Positions 53,140 to 63,900 of a stretch of DNA of 64,000 nt are shown here, one piece after another. A model generated the notes under the pieces. The model saw only the letters and a program-made list of their open reading frames with translations. It made no database searches and was not told the origin of the DNA. The stretch covers positions 248,001 to 312,000 of the forward strand of contig CAKSJG010000001.1 of the NCBI GenBank assembly GCA_934463165.1, in the 5' to 3' direction. Position 1 is the first letter of the stretch; each line of letters starts with the position of its first letter. Made by a program: the position numbers and the translations under genes. The DNA is from an uncultured Clostridia bacterium (GTDB taxonomy: Bacteria > Bacillota > Clostridia > UMGS1810).

Positions 53140-54159
53140 TCATCTGTCATATGCTTTAATCGTAAATTCATCGTTGTTTAATCCGATCACATTTATTATA
53201 TTTCTGTCAAGATCATATTCAACATGAGCAACGCGGTCTATATTGTTCAACACAACAGAAAAATCCTTGGTAAACAAATATCCGCATATAACCATTTTTC
53301 CTTTTCGCGGAATGTTCACGGGAACGCGGTGCGCCTTTCTTGCAGCCTCGGGAAAAAGAGAAATACTATCCATTTGCTCGTCCGTTGTATTTCCCCAGTG
53401 TTCTCTTGTGCCGATGCCCGGGAGTTCCATATATGAAATATAATTATACTTATCCGTTTTATATGCTTTTTCCATAAAACCTCTTGCTTGTTCGATTCCC
53501 ACTCTTAAATCAGTGGTGCCGTGAATTACAGACATATAAGTGCATATGTTTTCCACAGCCGTTATGCCACTTCTTGATGCATATGCTTCTTTGTTTTCAA
53601 AATCACCAATCCAGACATCAAGTTCATCTCTGAATTCGCCTATCGAATCGTTTTTATACCACAGTTCATAATCCGATATTCCGCACATGGATGTAATATG
53701 CGCAAAATAATCGGGGAATTTGCACGCAAGAGCATATGCGTTTCCTCCGCCGCCGCTGCCTGCTTCAAAATACACAACTTTTTCATCGATTATATATTCT
53801 TTATAATGTTTTTTCACATATTCAATTCCGTCTATAATGTCATACAGTTCCCAACCGTTGCAATCTGCACTTCCGTCGGAAAACGCCCTTCCGCGCATAT
53901 CAATTTGAACCGTCAGATATTCACCCTGCGGCTTATCAAGCGGATGAAACTCCTTAATGCTCATATGCCAACCGTGTGTAGCCGCCTTTATATATGACGG
54001 CTTATCCGGTTTATATACAAGCATCGCGAGTGTCAGCTCAGGGTCATGAGTTGAATTATAGTATATTAAGTCACAGTATTTCGAATATATATTTTTCTTT
54101 TCATCAGATTTTTTTCCGATTCTTTCTTTATCTTCAAAAATGTCTAAGTTGTTTTGCAT
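53140..54159 (-). CDS. Alpha/beta hydrolase (esterase or S9-like)
   Basis: 339 residues from the ATG at 54159, which has AAAAGGAG upstream. No signal peptide. The triad is visible as Ser135 (FEAGSGGGGNAY), Asp217 (VIHGTTDLRVG) and His254 (GTREHWG), with an HGW oxyanion segment near 62-64. The nucleophile elbow is Ala-Gly-Ser-Gly-Gly instead of Gly-x-Ser-x-Gly. Placed between an ADP-ribosylglycohydrolase-family gene and a GH4 gene, a role as a carbohydrate esterase (removing acetyl or methyl groups) is plausible, but a peptidase is not excluded. Confidence 0.8.
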   Translation of the reverse strand: MQNNLDIFEDKERIGKKSDEKKNIYSKYCDLIYYNSTHDPELTLAMLVYKPDKPSYIKAATHGWHMSIKEFHPLDKPQGEYLTVQIDMRGRAFSDGSADCNGWELYDIIDGIEYVKKHYKEYIIDEKVVYFEAGSGGGGNAYALACKFPDYFAHITSMCGISDYELWYKNDSIGEFRDELDVWIGDFENKEAYASRSGITAVENICTYMSVIHGTTDLRVGIEQARGFMEKAYKTDKYNYISYMELPGIGTREHWGNTTDEQMDSISLFPEAARKAHRVPVNIPRKGKMVICGYLFTKDFSVVLNNIDRVAHVEYDLDRNIINVIGLNNDEFTIKAYDR

Positions 54160-54173
54160 ATTAAAACTCCTTT

Positions 54174-55649
54174 TCAATCACCCAACAGCATAATTGGAAT
54201 TACGCCAACTGTCGGCCTGCCATTTGATGTAAGAACTGCAAAAATACGGTTTTGAGCAAATACGTTTTCGCCGGCGGTTATTTTTATTGAAATTCCATGA
54301 TATCCTCCCGGCTCCATAATATGACCCATATAACCATTGGGGACAAAAAAACTCTTTGGATATTCTGCTGTCCAACCATCAGGCATTATGAGTTGCAGGT
54401 TATAATATCTGCAATCATGCATTTTATTTATTAATTTCAGATCAAATGATATTGTTTCTAAAGGAGCAATACATGGTTCACTATCAAACTGAATATGACC
54501 CATTCCAATAGTAAAGTCATATGCTTCTGTAGAATATCTTTTCCTTTCGGTAAGAGTTTTTATGTCATACCATTTATCATATGTCTCATGTTCTGAAAAA
54601 TCACTCTCACCATCCGTGAGTTTAACACATATTCTATTTGCTTTAAATACTGACGGCATTATCTGCATAACTCTTTCAGTAAGTTCTGTACAACTTTTCG
54701 GAATATCACCAACCGTGCACCGTGTATCTATTGAATCGCACCATATTTCATCACCAATGTGTTCAACCCAATCAGCAGGCAGACACTTTGTTCCATACAT
54801 TATTCCCATCAATGCACCAAGTGTTGCAGCTGTGCAATCAGTATCATCACCGCAATTTAATGCTCGAAGCATTGATTTTTTAAAATCACCTTCACCGTAA
54901 AGTAATCCCAATATAACAAAACCCACATTAGCCGGGGCCATAAACCATCCTAGATCTTTACATATATTAACAAGACCGTTCCTGACAATAACCCAATCTA
55001 TCCCTTTATCATATTCATTCACTACATATTCAACTGCCTCTGTTACTCTGCAATCATGCGGTATATATTCAAGAGCCTTGCTAATCAGTTTTTTGTGATC
55101 TTTTTCATAAAATGCTATGGATTGCAGTGCAGCTGTAAACATTTCGGCATATGTTCCTTCTCCCATTCCATGGTCAATACTTGAATCCATAAATGCATAT
55201 CTTACAGCTATTTTTGGAAAGCCCGGCGCTGTGCAAGCCCAAATTTCGGAGCGAATCCAACCGCCGTTTGAATGCTTGAATTTTTCATTATTAAGCTCAC
55301 CGCTTGCACCCGGCATAATACCCATACGAAGGTTTGATTTTGCAATATTATATTCTGCACAATTCATTGTAATATAACTTATCCAGTATTCAGCTAATGA
55401 ATTTGCGGTAAGAGACCACGGTCCGACTTGCTCCAAAGCAAGTAAAAATACAAGTTGCAAATCCAAATCATCATTGGGAATTATTTTTCCTGCCGGAGTT
55501 TTAAATCCTGTTACGTTCAGGATCTCTTTTGTTCCCTCATAAGGAGCTCCCATTGTACCTCCGATATTCTTACCTATCCAGCATGCATAAATCTTGTCTT
55601 TTATTTCATTTGTATTTAATTTAACTATTCTTATTTTGTTGTCTGCCAT
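54174..55649 (-). CDS. ADP-ribosylglycohydrolase family protein
   Basis: A 491-residue protein. The ADP-ribosylglycohydrolase (DraG/ARH) fold is shown by WIGKNIGGTMGAPYEGTK near 25-41, a first acidic metal motif NDDLDLQ at 59-65, and the second motif GDDTDCTAATLGALMG at 267-282. A beta-rich extension of about 150 residues follows the core. Proteins of this type in glycan loci probably act on an N- or O-glycosidic bond in a metabolite rather than on ADP-ribosylated proteins, but the substrate is unknown. No signal peptide. Its codon use looks more AT-rich than the secreted genes upstream. Confidence 0.82.
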   Translation of the reverse strand: MADNKIRIVKLNTNEIKDKIYACWIGKNIGGTMGAPYEGTKEILNVTGFKTPAGKIIPNDDLDLQLVFLLALEQVGPWSLTANSLAEYWISYITMNCAEYNIAKSNLRMGIMPGASGELNNEKFKHSNGGWIRSEIWACTAPGFPKIAVRYAFMDSSIDHGMGEGTYAEMFTAALQSIAFYEKDHKKLISKALEYIPHDCRVTEAVEYVVNEYDKGIDWVIVRNGLVNICKDLGWFMAPANVGFVILGLLYGEGDFKKSMLRALNCGDDTDCTAATLGALMGIMYGTKCLPADWVEHIGDEIWCDSIDTRCTVGDIPKSCTELTERVMQIMPSVFKANRICVKLTDGESDFSEHETYDKWYDIKTLTERKRYSTEAYDFTIGMGHIQFDSEPCIAPLETISFDLKLINKMHDCRYYNLQLIMPDGWTAEYPKSFFVPNGYMGHIMEPGGYHGISIKITAGENVFAQNRIFAVLTSNGRPTVGVIPIMLLGD

Positions 55650-55661
55650 TTATGTGTCTCC

Positions 55662-57464
55662 TTAAAGTTTCTTTTCAGATATCAATATATTTTTATTGGT
55701 ATTTGTATCAGTTATAAAACATTTAATGCGGTTTAAGCCCGTAATATCAATAGGCTTTGTTTCATATGCCGTAATACTGTTTGTTTCGATATCATATTTT
55801 TGAACGTCTGCCTTTTCAAGCTTTGAATAAACCTTGCCGTCAACTTCCTCATCGGAGTAACCGCAAATAATGATTGTTCCCTTATAGGAGTTTTCATCAG
55901 ATTTGATTATATTTGCAGAAAATACCGCCGTGCCTTCGCCCTCATCAACGGTTATTTTATCGCCGAAAATTCCGAAGCCGCCGTCATTTGAAGTTCTGAA
56001 TGAATATTCATAGCTGTGCGGCAAAAAGACGTTTTCGTTTTCATATGATGAAACCGTATCGGAAATAACAAGCTTGTAGTCGCTGTCTGCACTCATAAGC
56101 TCGGCAAAATTCATTTTGACGGATTTGTTATCATCGGCAACGGTGTAATTAACGTCAAGCTTTTCGTCACTGTTTGCTTTTTGGATATATACCTTATCCT
56201 GAATGCCGTCAAGGCTTACGGGAGTTGAAAAAGATATATCTGCCGTTGTTGTTCCTATAGGCACAACCTCGCTGCCGTCAAGCTTAACGCTGTTTCCTTT
56301 GTAGTCAACAGCGCTTACTTCGTCAAGAACGGGCACAACCGTTTCGCCCTGCTTGATATTCGTAAATACGCTTGCCTTTTTTGTGGAAAGTCTTGATGAT
56401 ATCGTACCGCTAAGACTGCTTTCTTCACTGAACGCAATATTAAGCTTTGCAGCTTTATCCGTATTGATTTTAAGAATCGCATGACGTCCGTCGCCGCTTT
56501 CAACTTCATAATCTACGGCTTCGCCGGTGTAGCTGTCTGTAATTACAAAGTCGCCGTTCTCCGGTGCACGGTCAAGATATTCCGAGAATGCAAGTTCTGT
56601 ATAAAACTTTTCATTTAAAGTGTACAAATCGTCAGCAACTAAATTAATTGATGAATCATTCCTATAATGCGTCACAAAAATATTATCATACAGACCCTCG
56701 TTGACACTCCCGTCTCGTAGCAGAAATGCCATTCCCTTATATCTGTTATAATTTGCATCTATACGCGCAGGTTCATTATCCATTCTTGCCAATTTTTCAC
56801 CATCAATCCATACATCATATATATTTTTATTCAAATCAATTTCAACATCTATATGAATCCACTTAAGCGGTTCCACGATTAACTGTGTTTTTCTATTAGC
56901 ACAGTATGGCATGCCTGAATTACTAACAAGAGCTTCTGATGAATTGTAAGGAATAGTTAAAATATGTGTCTGTTGTTGTCCAACAGCACCTCTTAAATCC
57001 ATAACATCATTAAAATTGTAATTTTTCATGATTGTATTGTCATTATAACTATTTACGTTTTGCGTATTAAATAACACAAGATCAGCTTTTGTTTTATTAT
57101 CAGTTTTAGGTATTTTAAAATCATAGCTTATTTTCAACTTGTCGCTTGATATAATTTTTCCAAACGGTATAATATCTTTGATTTGTCCCCGTTGATTATT
57201 AATCTTCAATATGTTGTTTGAATCTTCATAATCAGCATGAGCAAACGATTCAATATTCTCTACCTCAGTTTTATTGTTTACCATATATTTTGATATTACC
57301 CAACCGTTAGGCGTGCCGTCAGATTCATAGTCTGAAAAGCTTGATATATATATGGTGTCTTCATAGCTCTCATCTGCATATGATAATGCGGACAGCGACA
57401 ATGCGGCAGTTATTGCCGCTGTCGCCGTAAATATTGAAATTGCTTTTCTTAATTTATTGTTCAT
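55662..57464 (-). CDS. Secreted LamG-like/Ig-like multidomain protein
   Basis: 600 residues from the ATG at 57464 (GGGAGGA upstream). The signal peptide ends near residue 30 (LSYADES). Residues about 35-275 resemble a concanavalin/LamG-type carbohydrate-binding jelly roll, with WIHIDVEIDLNKNIYDVWIDGEK as the typical strand pair. From about 280, two or three Ig-like (Big_5/SbsA-like) domains follow, then a C-terminal beta domain that recurs in the fragment at 51206-51644. No catalytic motif is seen. It is probably an extracellular polysaccharide-binding protein. A strange change of base composition occurs near 56650 between the jelly-roll and Ig-like parts. Confidence 0.8.
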   Translation of the reverse strand: MNNKLRKAISIFTATAAITAALSLSALSYADESYEDTIYISSFSDYESDGTPNGWVISKYMVNNKTEVENIESFAHADYEDSNNILKINNQRGQIKDIIPFGKIISSDKLKISYDFKIPKTDNKTKADLVLFNTQNVNSYNDNTIMKNYNFNDVMDLRGAVGQQQTHILTIPYNSSEALVSNSGMPYCANRKTQLIVEPLKWIHIDVEIDLNKNIYDVWIDGEKLARMDNEPARIDANYNRYKGMAFLLRDGSVNEGLYDNIFVTHYRNDSSINLVADDLYTLNEKFYTELAFSEYLDRAPENGDFVITDSYTGEAVDYEVESGDGRHAILKINTDKAAKLNIAFSEESSLSGTISSRLSTKKASVFTNIKQGETVVPVLDEVSAVDYKGNSVKLDGSEVVPIGTTTADISFSTPVSLDGIQDKVYIQKANSDEKLDVNYTVADDNKSVKMNFAELMSADSDYKLVISDTVSSYENENVFLPHSYEYSFRTSNDGGFGIFGDKITVDEGEGTAVFSANIIKSDENSYKGTIIICGYSDEEVDGKVYSKLEKADVQKYDIETNSITAYETKPIDITGLNRIKCFITDTNTNKNILISEKKL

Positions 57465-57484
57465 AATGTTTCCTCCCGATATAA

Positions 57485-60400
57485 TTAATCTACAAGGTTT
57501 AAGTATGTAAAGAGTTTTGTGTTTTTCGTAAGTCCGATACCGCTTGCATACTCTATCCATCCGCGTCGTCCGTTTCCGTCGTCATCGTTATACAAAACGG
57601 AATAGCCTATGCGGTCACCGGCTTTATATGACATATCCTTGCCGAAAATAACCTTCCACGGAATTGCAAATTCATAATTTGTGGTTTTATTTGTTTCATC
57701 TCTTACAACGGCAACCTCACAGTCGGTTATCTGCCCTACTTTGTCCTGATCTTTGTATTGGTCCTTGAATTTATATACCGCCGGGCCGCCTTTCAGGAGT
57801 GCTATGCCGATTTCGTTAAAATCGCTTAAGCCTTCGCCCTGGGCTATGTGCGCATACTCGGGATTATATACACCGAACTGGATGCTGTCGCCTGCCCATA
57901 GTCTGCCGACTTCGTTCGGATTGGAGAACACATTGTCGGTTATGGACGCATAAAGATAGAGATTATCTTCATCCCATTGCATCATGGTGTAGCCGCTCAG
58001 GTCATTAACTCCGGCCCAGTCCGTAATCTGCTTCACGTTTTCGGCAGAATCGGATATCATTGCAGTGCCGAGATTCCATTCGCCTTTTTCTATCTTGCCG
58101 TCCACATTAATTTTTGTTTTAGCCTTGGGTGCAATTGTGAAATCGAGCTGCTGATTGAAGTTATATGTGTTTCCGTTATCAAGTATTACGTCATAATCGA
58201 GATAATACAGCTGCTTTCGCGATACATCGGGGCAGTTCACCGTAATGCGCGAGGTTTTGCCTTTAAGGACGTTGCCTATGTCAAAATCATATTCTCCTTT
58301 AAGCTCATTCGGTGAGTTGATGCGTATTTTGCCTTTTGCAACGTTTGAAAGTGATTTGTTCGTTATGTCAAATACCATTTGCCATACGTTATAGTCACTG
58401 CCGCCAGGGAATTTGTTTGTAACGGTCGCGTCTATTGCATCCGATACCGTGAGGCGGACTCTGATATATTCGCTTTTGTTTCCGTTTTCATTCACTGTGC
58501 CCGTGATATACATTATTCCTTCGTGACCGGGTGTGAGCGAATATTCAACAGCTGCTTTGCCGCCCGTAAACGGTTCGTTTTTAAGCGGAACGGCAAAATC
58601 GGGCATTTCAATATCTAAGGTTGATCCGTCGGGCGCATTCGGCTTTGTCACCTCAAAACGGAATATATCACCTTGAGCTGCCGATACTTCGATGTCGCTG
58701 TATTTTGTCTCTACACTTTCACATTCTTTAACGGAGGCGAAATCACCCATTATATAAAACGGAGTCTGCGAAACTGTGAAAGTGTATTTTCCGTTTGAGC
58801 TTTTCAGTTTTGTTTCATTGCCGTATTGGTCAAAAACGGTAAGCTCCTTGCAGCCTGCGTCAAATGTTTTTTGAGCTTCGGTATCTTCAAGCCAAATTGC
58901 GGCAATGTTTTTGCCGAATTTTTTGCTTTTGAACTGCTCAATCCACATATTTTCGTCTGTTTTTTCATAGTTTGAAAACTGTGCATTGCCCAAAACATAG
59001 TTCATTCCCGTGAGTGATACATAGCCGTCGTGCGGAACAAATGCCCTTGCGTTTTTGCGAATCACTCTCGGGTCACCGGCATCTATATTACCAAAGTTAT
59101 CCTCGCGTTCGCTCGAGGGTCCCAAACGATCAAGGTTGTAAATACATGTCGGAGCATTGAAGTTAACTCTGTCGGAACGGTTAACAAGGCATTCTCTCAC
59201 GTTTTTATATGCCTGCTTTTCATCTGTTTCAACATATTGACCGATCGGGTTACCGAGCTCGGTTATCCATGCAAACATGTTTTTCTTGCCGGATTTTTCT
59301 TCCATATAGTCAACATACCAGTTGAGTTTATCGAAAACTTCTTCATCTTCATATTTTCTTGTATTGTATGGATGAAACGATACACCGTCCGCGTAATCGG
59401 CAATGCCCATGTCAACAATAAGCTCATGGAATCGTTTTGCGGAGCCTTCACCGTTTTTTTCAACAGTAGAATATGAATTATAAGGTCCGGCATATGAACC
59501 TATAATTACCGGATTTTCAGGGTCAAGCTCGTTTAAGTACTCACGCATAAGTTTGACATAGTTAAAATACCCCTTTGTTGTTTCTTCAAAATTCTTAAAA
59601 CCGAAGCTTGCAAGGTTTGGTTCGTTCCACATCTCATATGCAGAAATCACATCTTTACACTCATCAGTGATAAGCTTTATGTATTGATACATATCTTTTT
59701 TCAGGTCATCCGGATATCCGTCTGTTTTGGTCAACGCCTCCTGACTTGTGTTGATGCCATTGATATAGGCTGCCCAATATTTAATTATCATGGCAAGTTT
59801 AAGATTTAACCTTTTTGCCTCATCCACAAGCACCTGATTTTTTTCGTTAAATTTCGGCGAACCTAATTCACCGAATGCATATCTCTCAAATCCTGCTCTT
59901 ACACCTACGGAATTTGACTTTTTCACCATTTCCATGAGATCGGTTGCCTGTTCTTTGGCGTATCTTCCGACATGGGCGTTCCAATACATAAAGTCGTTTG
60001 CTATGCCGTCGGGGTCTGTTTTTACTATTGCAAAGTTAAAAGGCTCATATTCACATGATATACCCTTTGACGGAATTTCGATCTTTACAATGTAGGTATA
60101 AACAGAGCAATAGTCCGTATCTATATTTATATCTTTCTGCAGGGTTTCGTTTGCCTTTAGGTTTAATGCTTCGCTGCTTTCCCAACGCGTTTTTTGGTTT
60201 TGATCAAGAGCTTTGTATGTGATATTAACATCGACATCCTCATCAAAAGTGTTTGTTATTTTATTTGAAATTGTCTTTTGCTCTTTATACCATTCAAAGG
60301 TGTTGCCGCTCTCGTTCGTTTCGGCAATGACCGTCACGGGCTTTGCGGCAATATGACGCGTAACCTTGACGGATTTAATGACCGGATTAGCCGGTGAAGC

Positions 60401-60955
60401 TGTGTATAAATTATTATTAATTGACCTTGCTGCCGTCACGGCGGATAGCCAGAAGTCAGCGCCGCCGTTAAGCCTTTCGCCAAAGTAGGCATCATCAAAC
60501 GTGTATTTAACCGTTTTCCATGAAAGATCATTGCCGACCTCGGTAAGCTCGCCGCGCGCGGCTTCCGTAACTACGGAATCGTATTGGAGTTCAAAGTAAG
60601 CGTTGTTTTCGCTGAAATATGTTATTTCAAAATCAAATACCGATCCGTCGGACACCTGATAAGCAAAATCATTATCGAAGTTAAAATATACATAGGCGTC
60701 TTTGCTGCTTGCATTTGCCGTGAGAGAAAGTCCGCTTACGGCTTTTTTCGATTCATATTTAAAGCTGCCCGTGCCGGTTGTGATTTTTGAAAAGCCCGTT
60801 TGTGTTATACCGCCGCCGAATTCCGCTTGGGCAATGATTTCCGTATCCGAAGAAACGGCATCTTTGCTATCTGAGGCAAATGCGGCTCCAGGATATACGG
60901 CGGAGAAAGCCAGAAACAAAATCAATAAAAGTGAAGTCAGTTTATTTTTTGCCAA
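57485..60955 (-). CDS. Large secreted clan GH-A-type glycosidase with C-terminal CBM9-like domain
   Basis: 1156 residues with a signal peptide ending near residue 27 (GAAFAS). A jelly-roll domain (about 40-205), an Ig-like region, and a TIM-barrel glycosidase (about 315-700) follow. Catalytic residues are probably Glu445 (acid/base, MWNEPN) and Glu566 (nucleophile, ITELGNP), the pattern of clan GH-A (GH39/GH5-like). After Ig-like domains, residues about 946-1156 match a CBM9-like domain (INVDGKIEKGEW, WAGDSIQFGV, EFAIPWKVIFG). The TTG start at 60955 has AAGGGAG upstream. The exact GH family and substrate are not clear. Confidence 0.85.
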   Translation of the reverse strand: MAKNKLTSLLLILFLAFSAVYPGAAFASDSKDAVSSDTEIIAQAEFGGGITQTGFSKITTGTGSFKYESKKAVSGLSLTANASSKDAYVYFNFDNDFAYQVSDGSVFDFEITYFSENNAYFELQYDSVVTEAARGELTEVGNDLSWKTVKYTFDDAYFGERLNGGADFWLSAVTAARSINNNLYTASPANPVIKSVKVTRHIAAKPVTVIAETNESGNTFEWYKEQKTISNKITNTFDEDVDVNITYKALDQNQKTRWESSEALNLKANETLQKDINIDTDYCSVYTYIVKIEIPSKGISCEYEPFNFAIVKTDPDGIANDFMYWNAHVGRYAKEQATDLMEMVKKSNSVGVRAGFERYAFGELGSPKFNEKNQVLVDEAKRLNLKLAMIIKYWAAYINGINTSQEALTKTDGYPDDLKKDMYQYIKLITDECKDVISAYEMWNEPNLASFGFKNFEETTKGYFNYVKLMREYLNELDPENPVIIGSYAGPYNSYSTVEKNGEGSAKRFHELIVDMGIADYADGVSFHPYNTRKYEDEEVFDKLNWYVDYMEEKSGKKNMFAWITELGNPIGQYVETDEKQAYKNVRECLVNRSDRVNFNAPTCIYNLDRLGPSSEREDNFGNIDAGDPRVIRKNARAFVPHDGYVSLTGMNYVLGNAQFSNYEKTDENMWIEQFKSKKFGKNIAAIWLEDTEAQKTFDAGCKELTVFDQYGNETKLKSSNGKYTFTVSQTPFYIMGDFASVKECESVETKYSDIEVSAAQGDIFRFEVTKPNAPDGSTLDIEMPDFAVPLKNEPFTGGKAAVEYSLTPGHEGIMYITGTVNENGNKSEYIRVRLTVSDAIDATVTNKFPGGSDYNVWQMVFDITNKSLSNVAKGKIRINSPNELKGEYDFDIGNVLKGKTSRITVNCPDVSRKQLYYLDYDVILDNGNTYNFNQQLDFTIAPKAKTKINVDGKIEKGEWNLGTAMISDSAENVKQITDWAGVNDLSGYTMMQWDEDNLYLYASITDNVFSNPNEVGRLWAGDSIQFGVYNPEYAHIAQGEGLSDFNEIGIALLKGGPAVYKFKDQYKDQDKVGQITDCEVAVVRDETNKTTNYEFAIPWKVIFGKDMSYKAGDRIGYSVLYNDDDGNGRRGWIEYASGIGLTKNTKLFTYLNLVD

Positions 60956-60973
60956 TATTTATCGCTCCCTTCA

Positions 60974-63900
60974 TTATTTGATATAAATATTACTGCACAA
61001 GGGTTTAACTGTTTTAAATCCGTCCCAAAGGAAAATGCCGACCTTATCGTATTCGGTTCCGTCCGGAGCGGAGATTGCCTTTTCAGCATATGAATTTTCA
61101 AGCTCGCAGGTTGTAAGATACGTCAGCTCGCCGCCCTTGAAGAAAGAAATTATGAGCTTTGCATTTGAATTTGCTTCTGCATCACTGCGCACATCACCTA
61201 TGACGGAAATATCATCAAGATTTTTAAGGCTGACAGATCCCTCGTCGATTTTTTGCATGTTTTTAAACAAATTAAGCTCAGCGCCGCTGTGTTTCAGGCT
61301 TATCGGAGCTTTGGTTTCGGTTCCGTCAGCTTCTATGATAAAAGCATATGCCTTGTTTTGCGCGGTGATCGTGCCGCAGTCGAATCTGTAGTATCCGTCA
61401 TCGGACGATGTGCAGAAATTTGCATAAAGCAAATTCTCACTGCTGATATTTTTTGAGCTTGAAACATCTCGGTCACTTACCAAAAGGATTACCGTGTCAC
61501 CCGAATTACCGCCTTTTGTGTTGCCTTCAACGGTGAATTTTGCTTTATTTTCGTCAACATTTATTATGCTCGCAGTGTTATCCTCGCCGCATACCGCATA
61601 AAACGGCTCTGTTGACACGGTGTAGCCGTTTTCGGTTTCAACTGCTGACGGATCTATCCTATTGCCCAAAAAGTCATAATATGCAATTACTTTTTCGGGG
61701 ATTTTATAGCTGATTTCTTTGTTATCTTCAATTCCCCAAAGCATATAAACCGTTTTTTCGCCGCTTCCGCTGAATTTTGCAACCATTTCGCCCTTTGTGC
61801 CGTAGCCGTTGGTTTCTGTTTCATAATCGCCGGTGTAAAGGTCATCCACCGTGTTGTATGCAAATTCGGCATTCGCGAGGCCCGCCGTCATTTTGTTAAG
61901 GTTAGAGACAGCAAGGTACGAAAGCTTTGCCGCATAAGGAGTGGAATACAGTTCGCTGTGAATAAGACCGTAATTTGATTCCTGTGCATTTGTCACGATA
62001 TCATCATCTATAAAATCATATATAAAGAGCTTGTCATCATTATTGCGCGTATACATAGACGCATACTGACGGATTATGTTTTTCGCCTGCACATAATCAT
62101 CACCGATACAAGCTGAATTTGCCGGATATTTTGCCGTTGACCAGCCGAATTCCGTGTGCCATGCGTTTGCCGTATTCATGCCGTATGTTTTTGCAATATC
62201 CGTGACACCCGTCAAATCTCTCTCGCTTATAACCTCGGGATTAACAAGATATGAATACGGATGATATGTGATAACATCAACATCATTAAGCTTGGTATCG
62301 GCTTTGCTGCCGTCACCGTTCGGATCGCTCAGATAATCAAGAGCGCCTTTAACAAAGTTATCGGCACAGTATCTTCCGTTCCAAATATATCTGCTGCCGT
62401 CTTTGTCAAATCTTGAATCTATTCCGCAAAGTGACAAAATTCCGATTTCGGCGCTGTCACCTCTTTTGGCGCGTATGGCGTCTATCATTTTTTCACATAT
62501 TTTGCCGTATGCTTTTCCCTTGGCTGTGTATACGGATGTTCTTTCATCCTTGGTATCTCCGGTGTACTTTAACTTTTTTTCATTTTCGTCATAATAAATC
62601 GCAATGTTGGGCTCATTGCAAAGCTCAAAATGATTAACGTTTTGCATGTCGGGTTCACCGAGAAGGTTATTAATAAAAGCCGTAATGCCGTCCAATGCGC
62701 CGGAATCGGGCAACCCACTGTTGCTTTTATCTATACATGCTCGCGGATTTGTCACAGCAATAATAATATAAGGATCCATGCCGTATTCATTGCATATTTT
62801 GTAAAAACCTATGTCGCTGTTTCTTAAAGAAGATGTTCCGTCGCTTTTTTCATACACACCCCAGGTTACTCCTTCGCGGACAAGCCCGAAGCCTGCGTTG
62901 CACGCAAGGGTCATGTAATTTTTAAGCGTGCCGGCATCCCAGGTTCCCGTATGCATGCCGACACCGAGAGCGTTATTTTTGCCGTCATTGCCGACGCATT
63001 TTGAAAACTCGACGCTTGCCGCCGTGTATGTGCGTCCGTTTGAGGTGATGTCGGCTTCAAGCAAATAAAGACCGAAGTCCGACACATTCAGTGAAAAGCT
63101 TTTTACAATGCTTTCACCTTTCTTTACGGTTTCACCCTTTAAAACTTGTTTGCTTAAGTTCTCTTCCAAAACGGGTTCGCCGCCGGTTGTGTATTTATAC
63201 ACATTAAGGTTAACGCTGAAATCCGTGTCGGATTCCGCATTGTTTGCAAACACTACGCTGAATTCGGGCAGGTCTCTGTCATAGAAGATATTGCCCGTTT
63301 TGCCCGATTTGATCTGCGCTTTAACCGGGAGCTTATCTTCTCTGTATACCTTAACGTTTTTGATATACACGCTTTTGGGGCTGTATTCAAATATTGAGCT
63401 TTTGGCGGTGCGGATTGTCTCAACGGTAAAGTCATTTAATTTTGAAAAGTCGACGTTTTCAAGCCTGAAAATATGGGTTTTATATTCACTGCCCGCCTCG
63501 TTAATTTTGCTTGCCGCGCTTACTCGGTCTGCAATCGGGCTTGAAAGATCACCGGTATCTTCGCAGCATACAAGCTCGGTTGTTTTTGTTTTACCCGATT
63601 TATCAGTATATGAAATATTAAAGAAGCCGTAAGAATAATTTAAATATTCCACTTCAACATAATAGTCATTATAGCCGCTCGGCACTGTTGTGACATTAAA
63701 CAAGATATTTGATGTCTGCGCATTTTTAAGTGTTTTCGTGCCGCCTTTAACGGTATCGGCAACCTCGATAAACGGGGTGAGCTTCAAGCCGTATTCCGTA
63801 TGCGTGCCTGATGTTTTGCAAGACATATTTTTGCTTACGTCACCGCTAACGGACGCTGAAAATGCATATGAAGCATACACTCCGCCCGATGGCGACGGAG

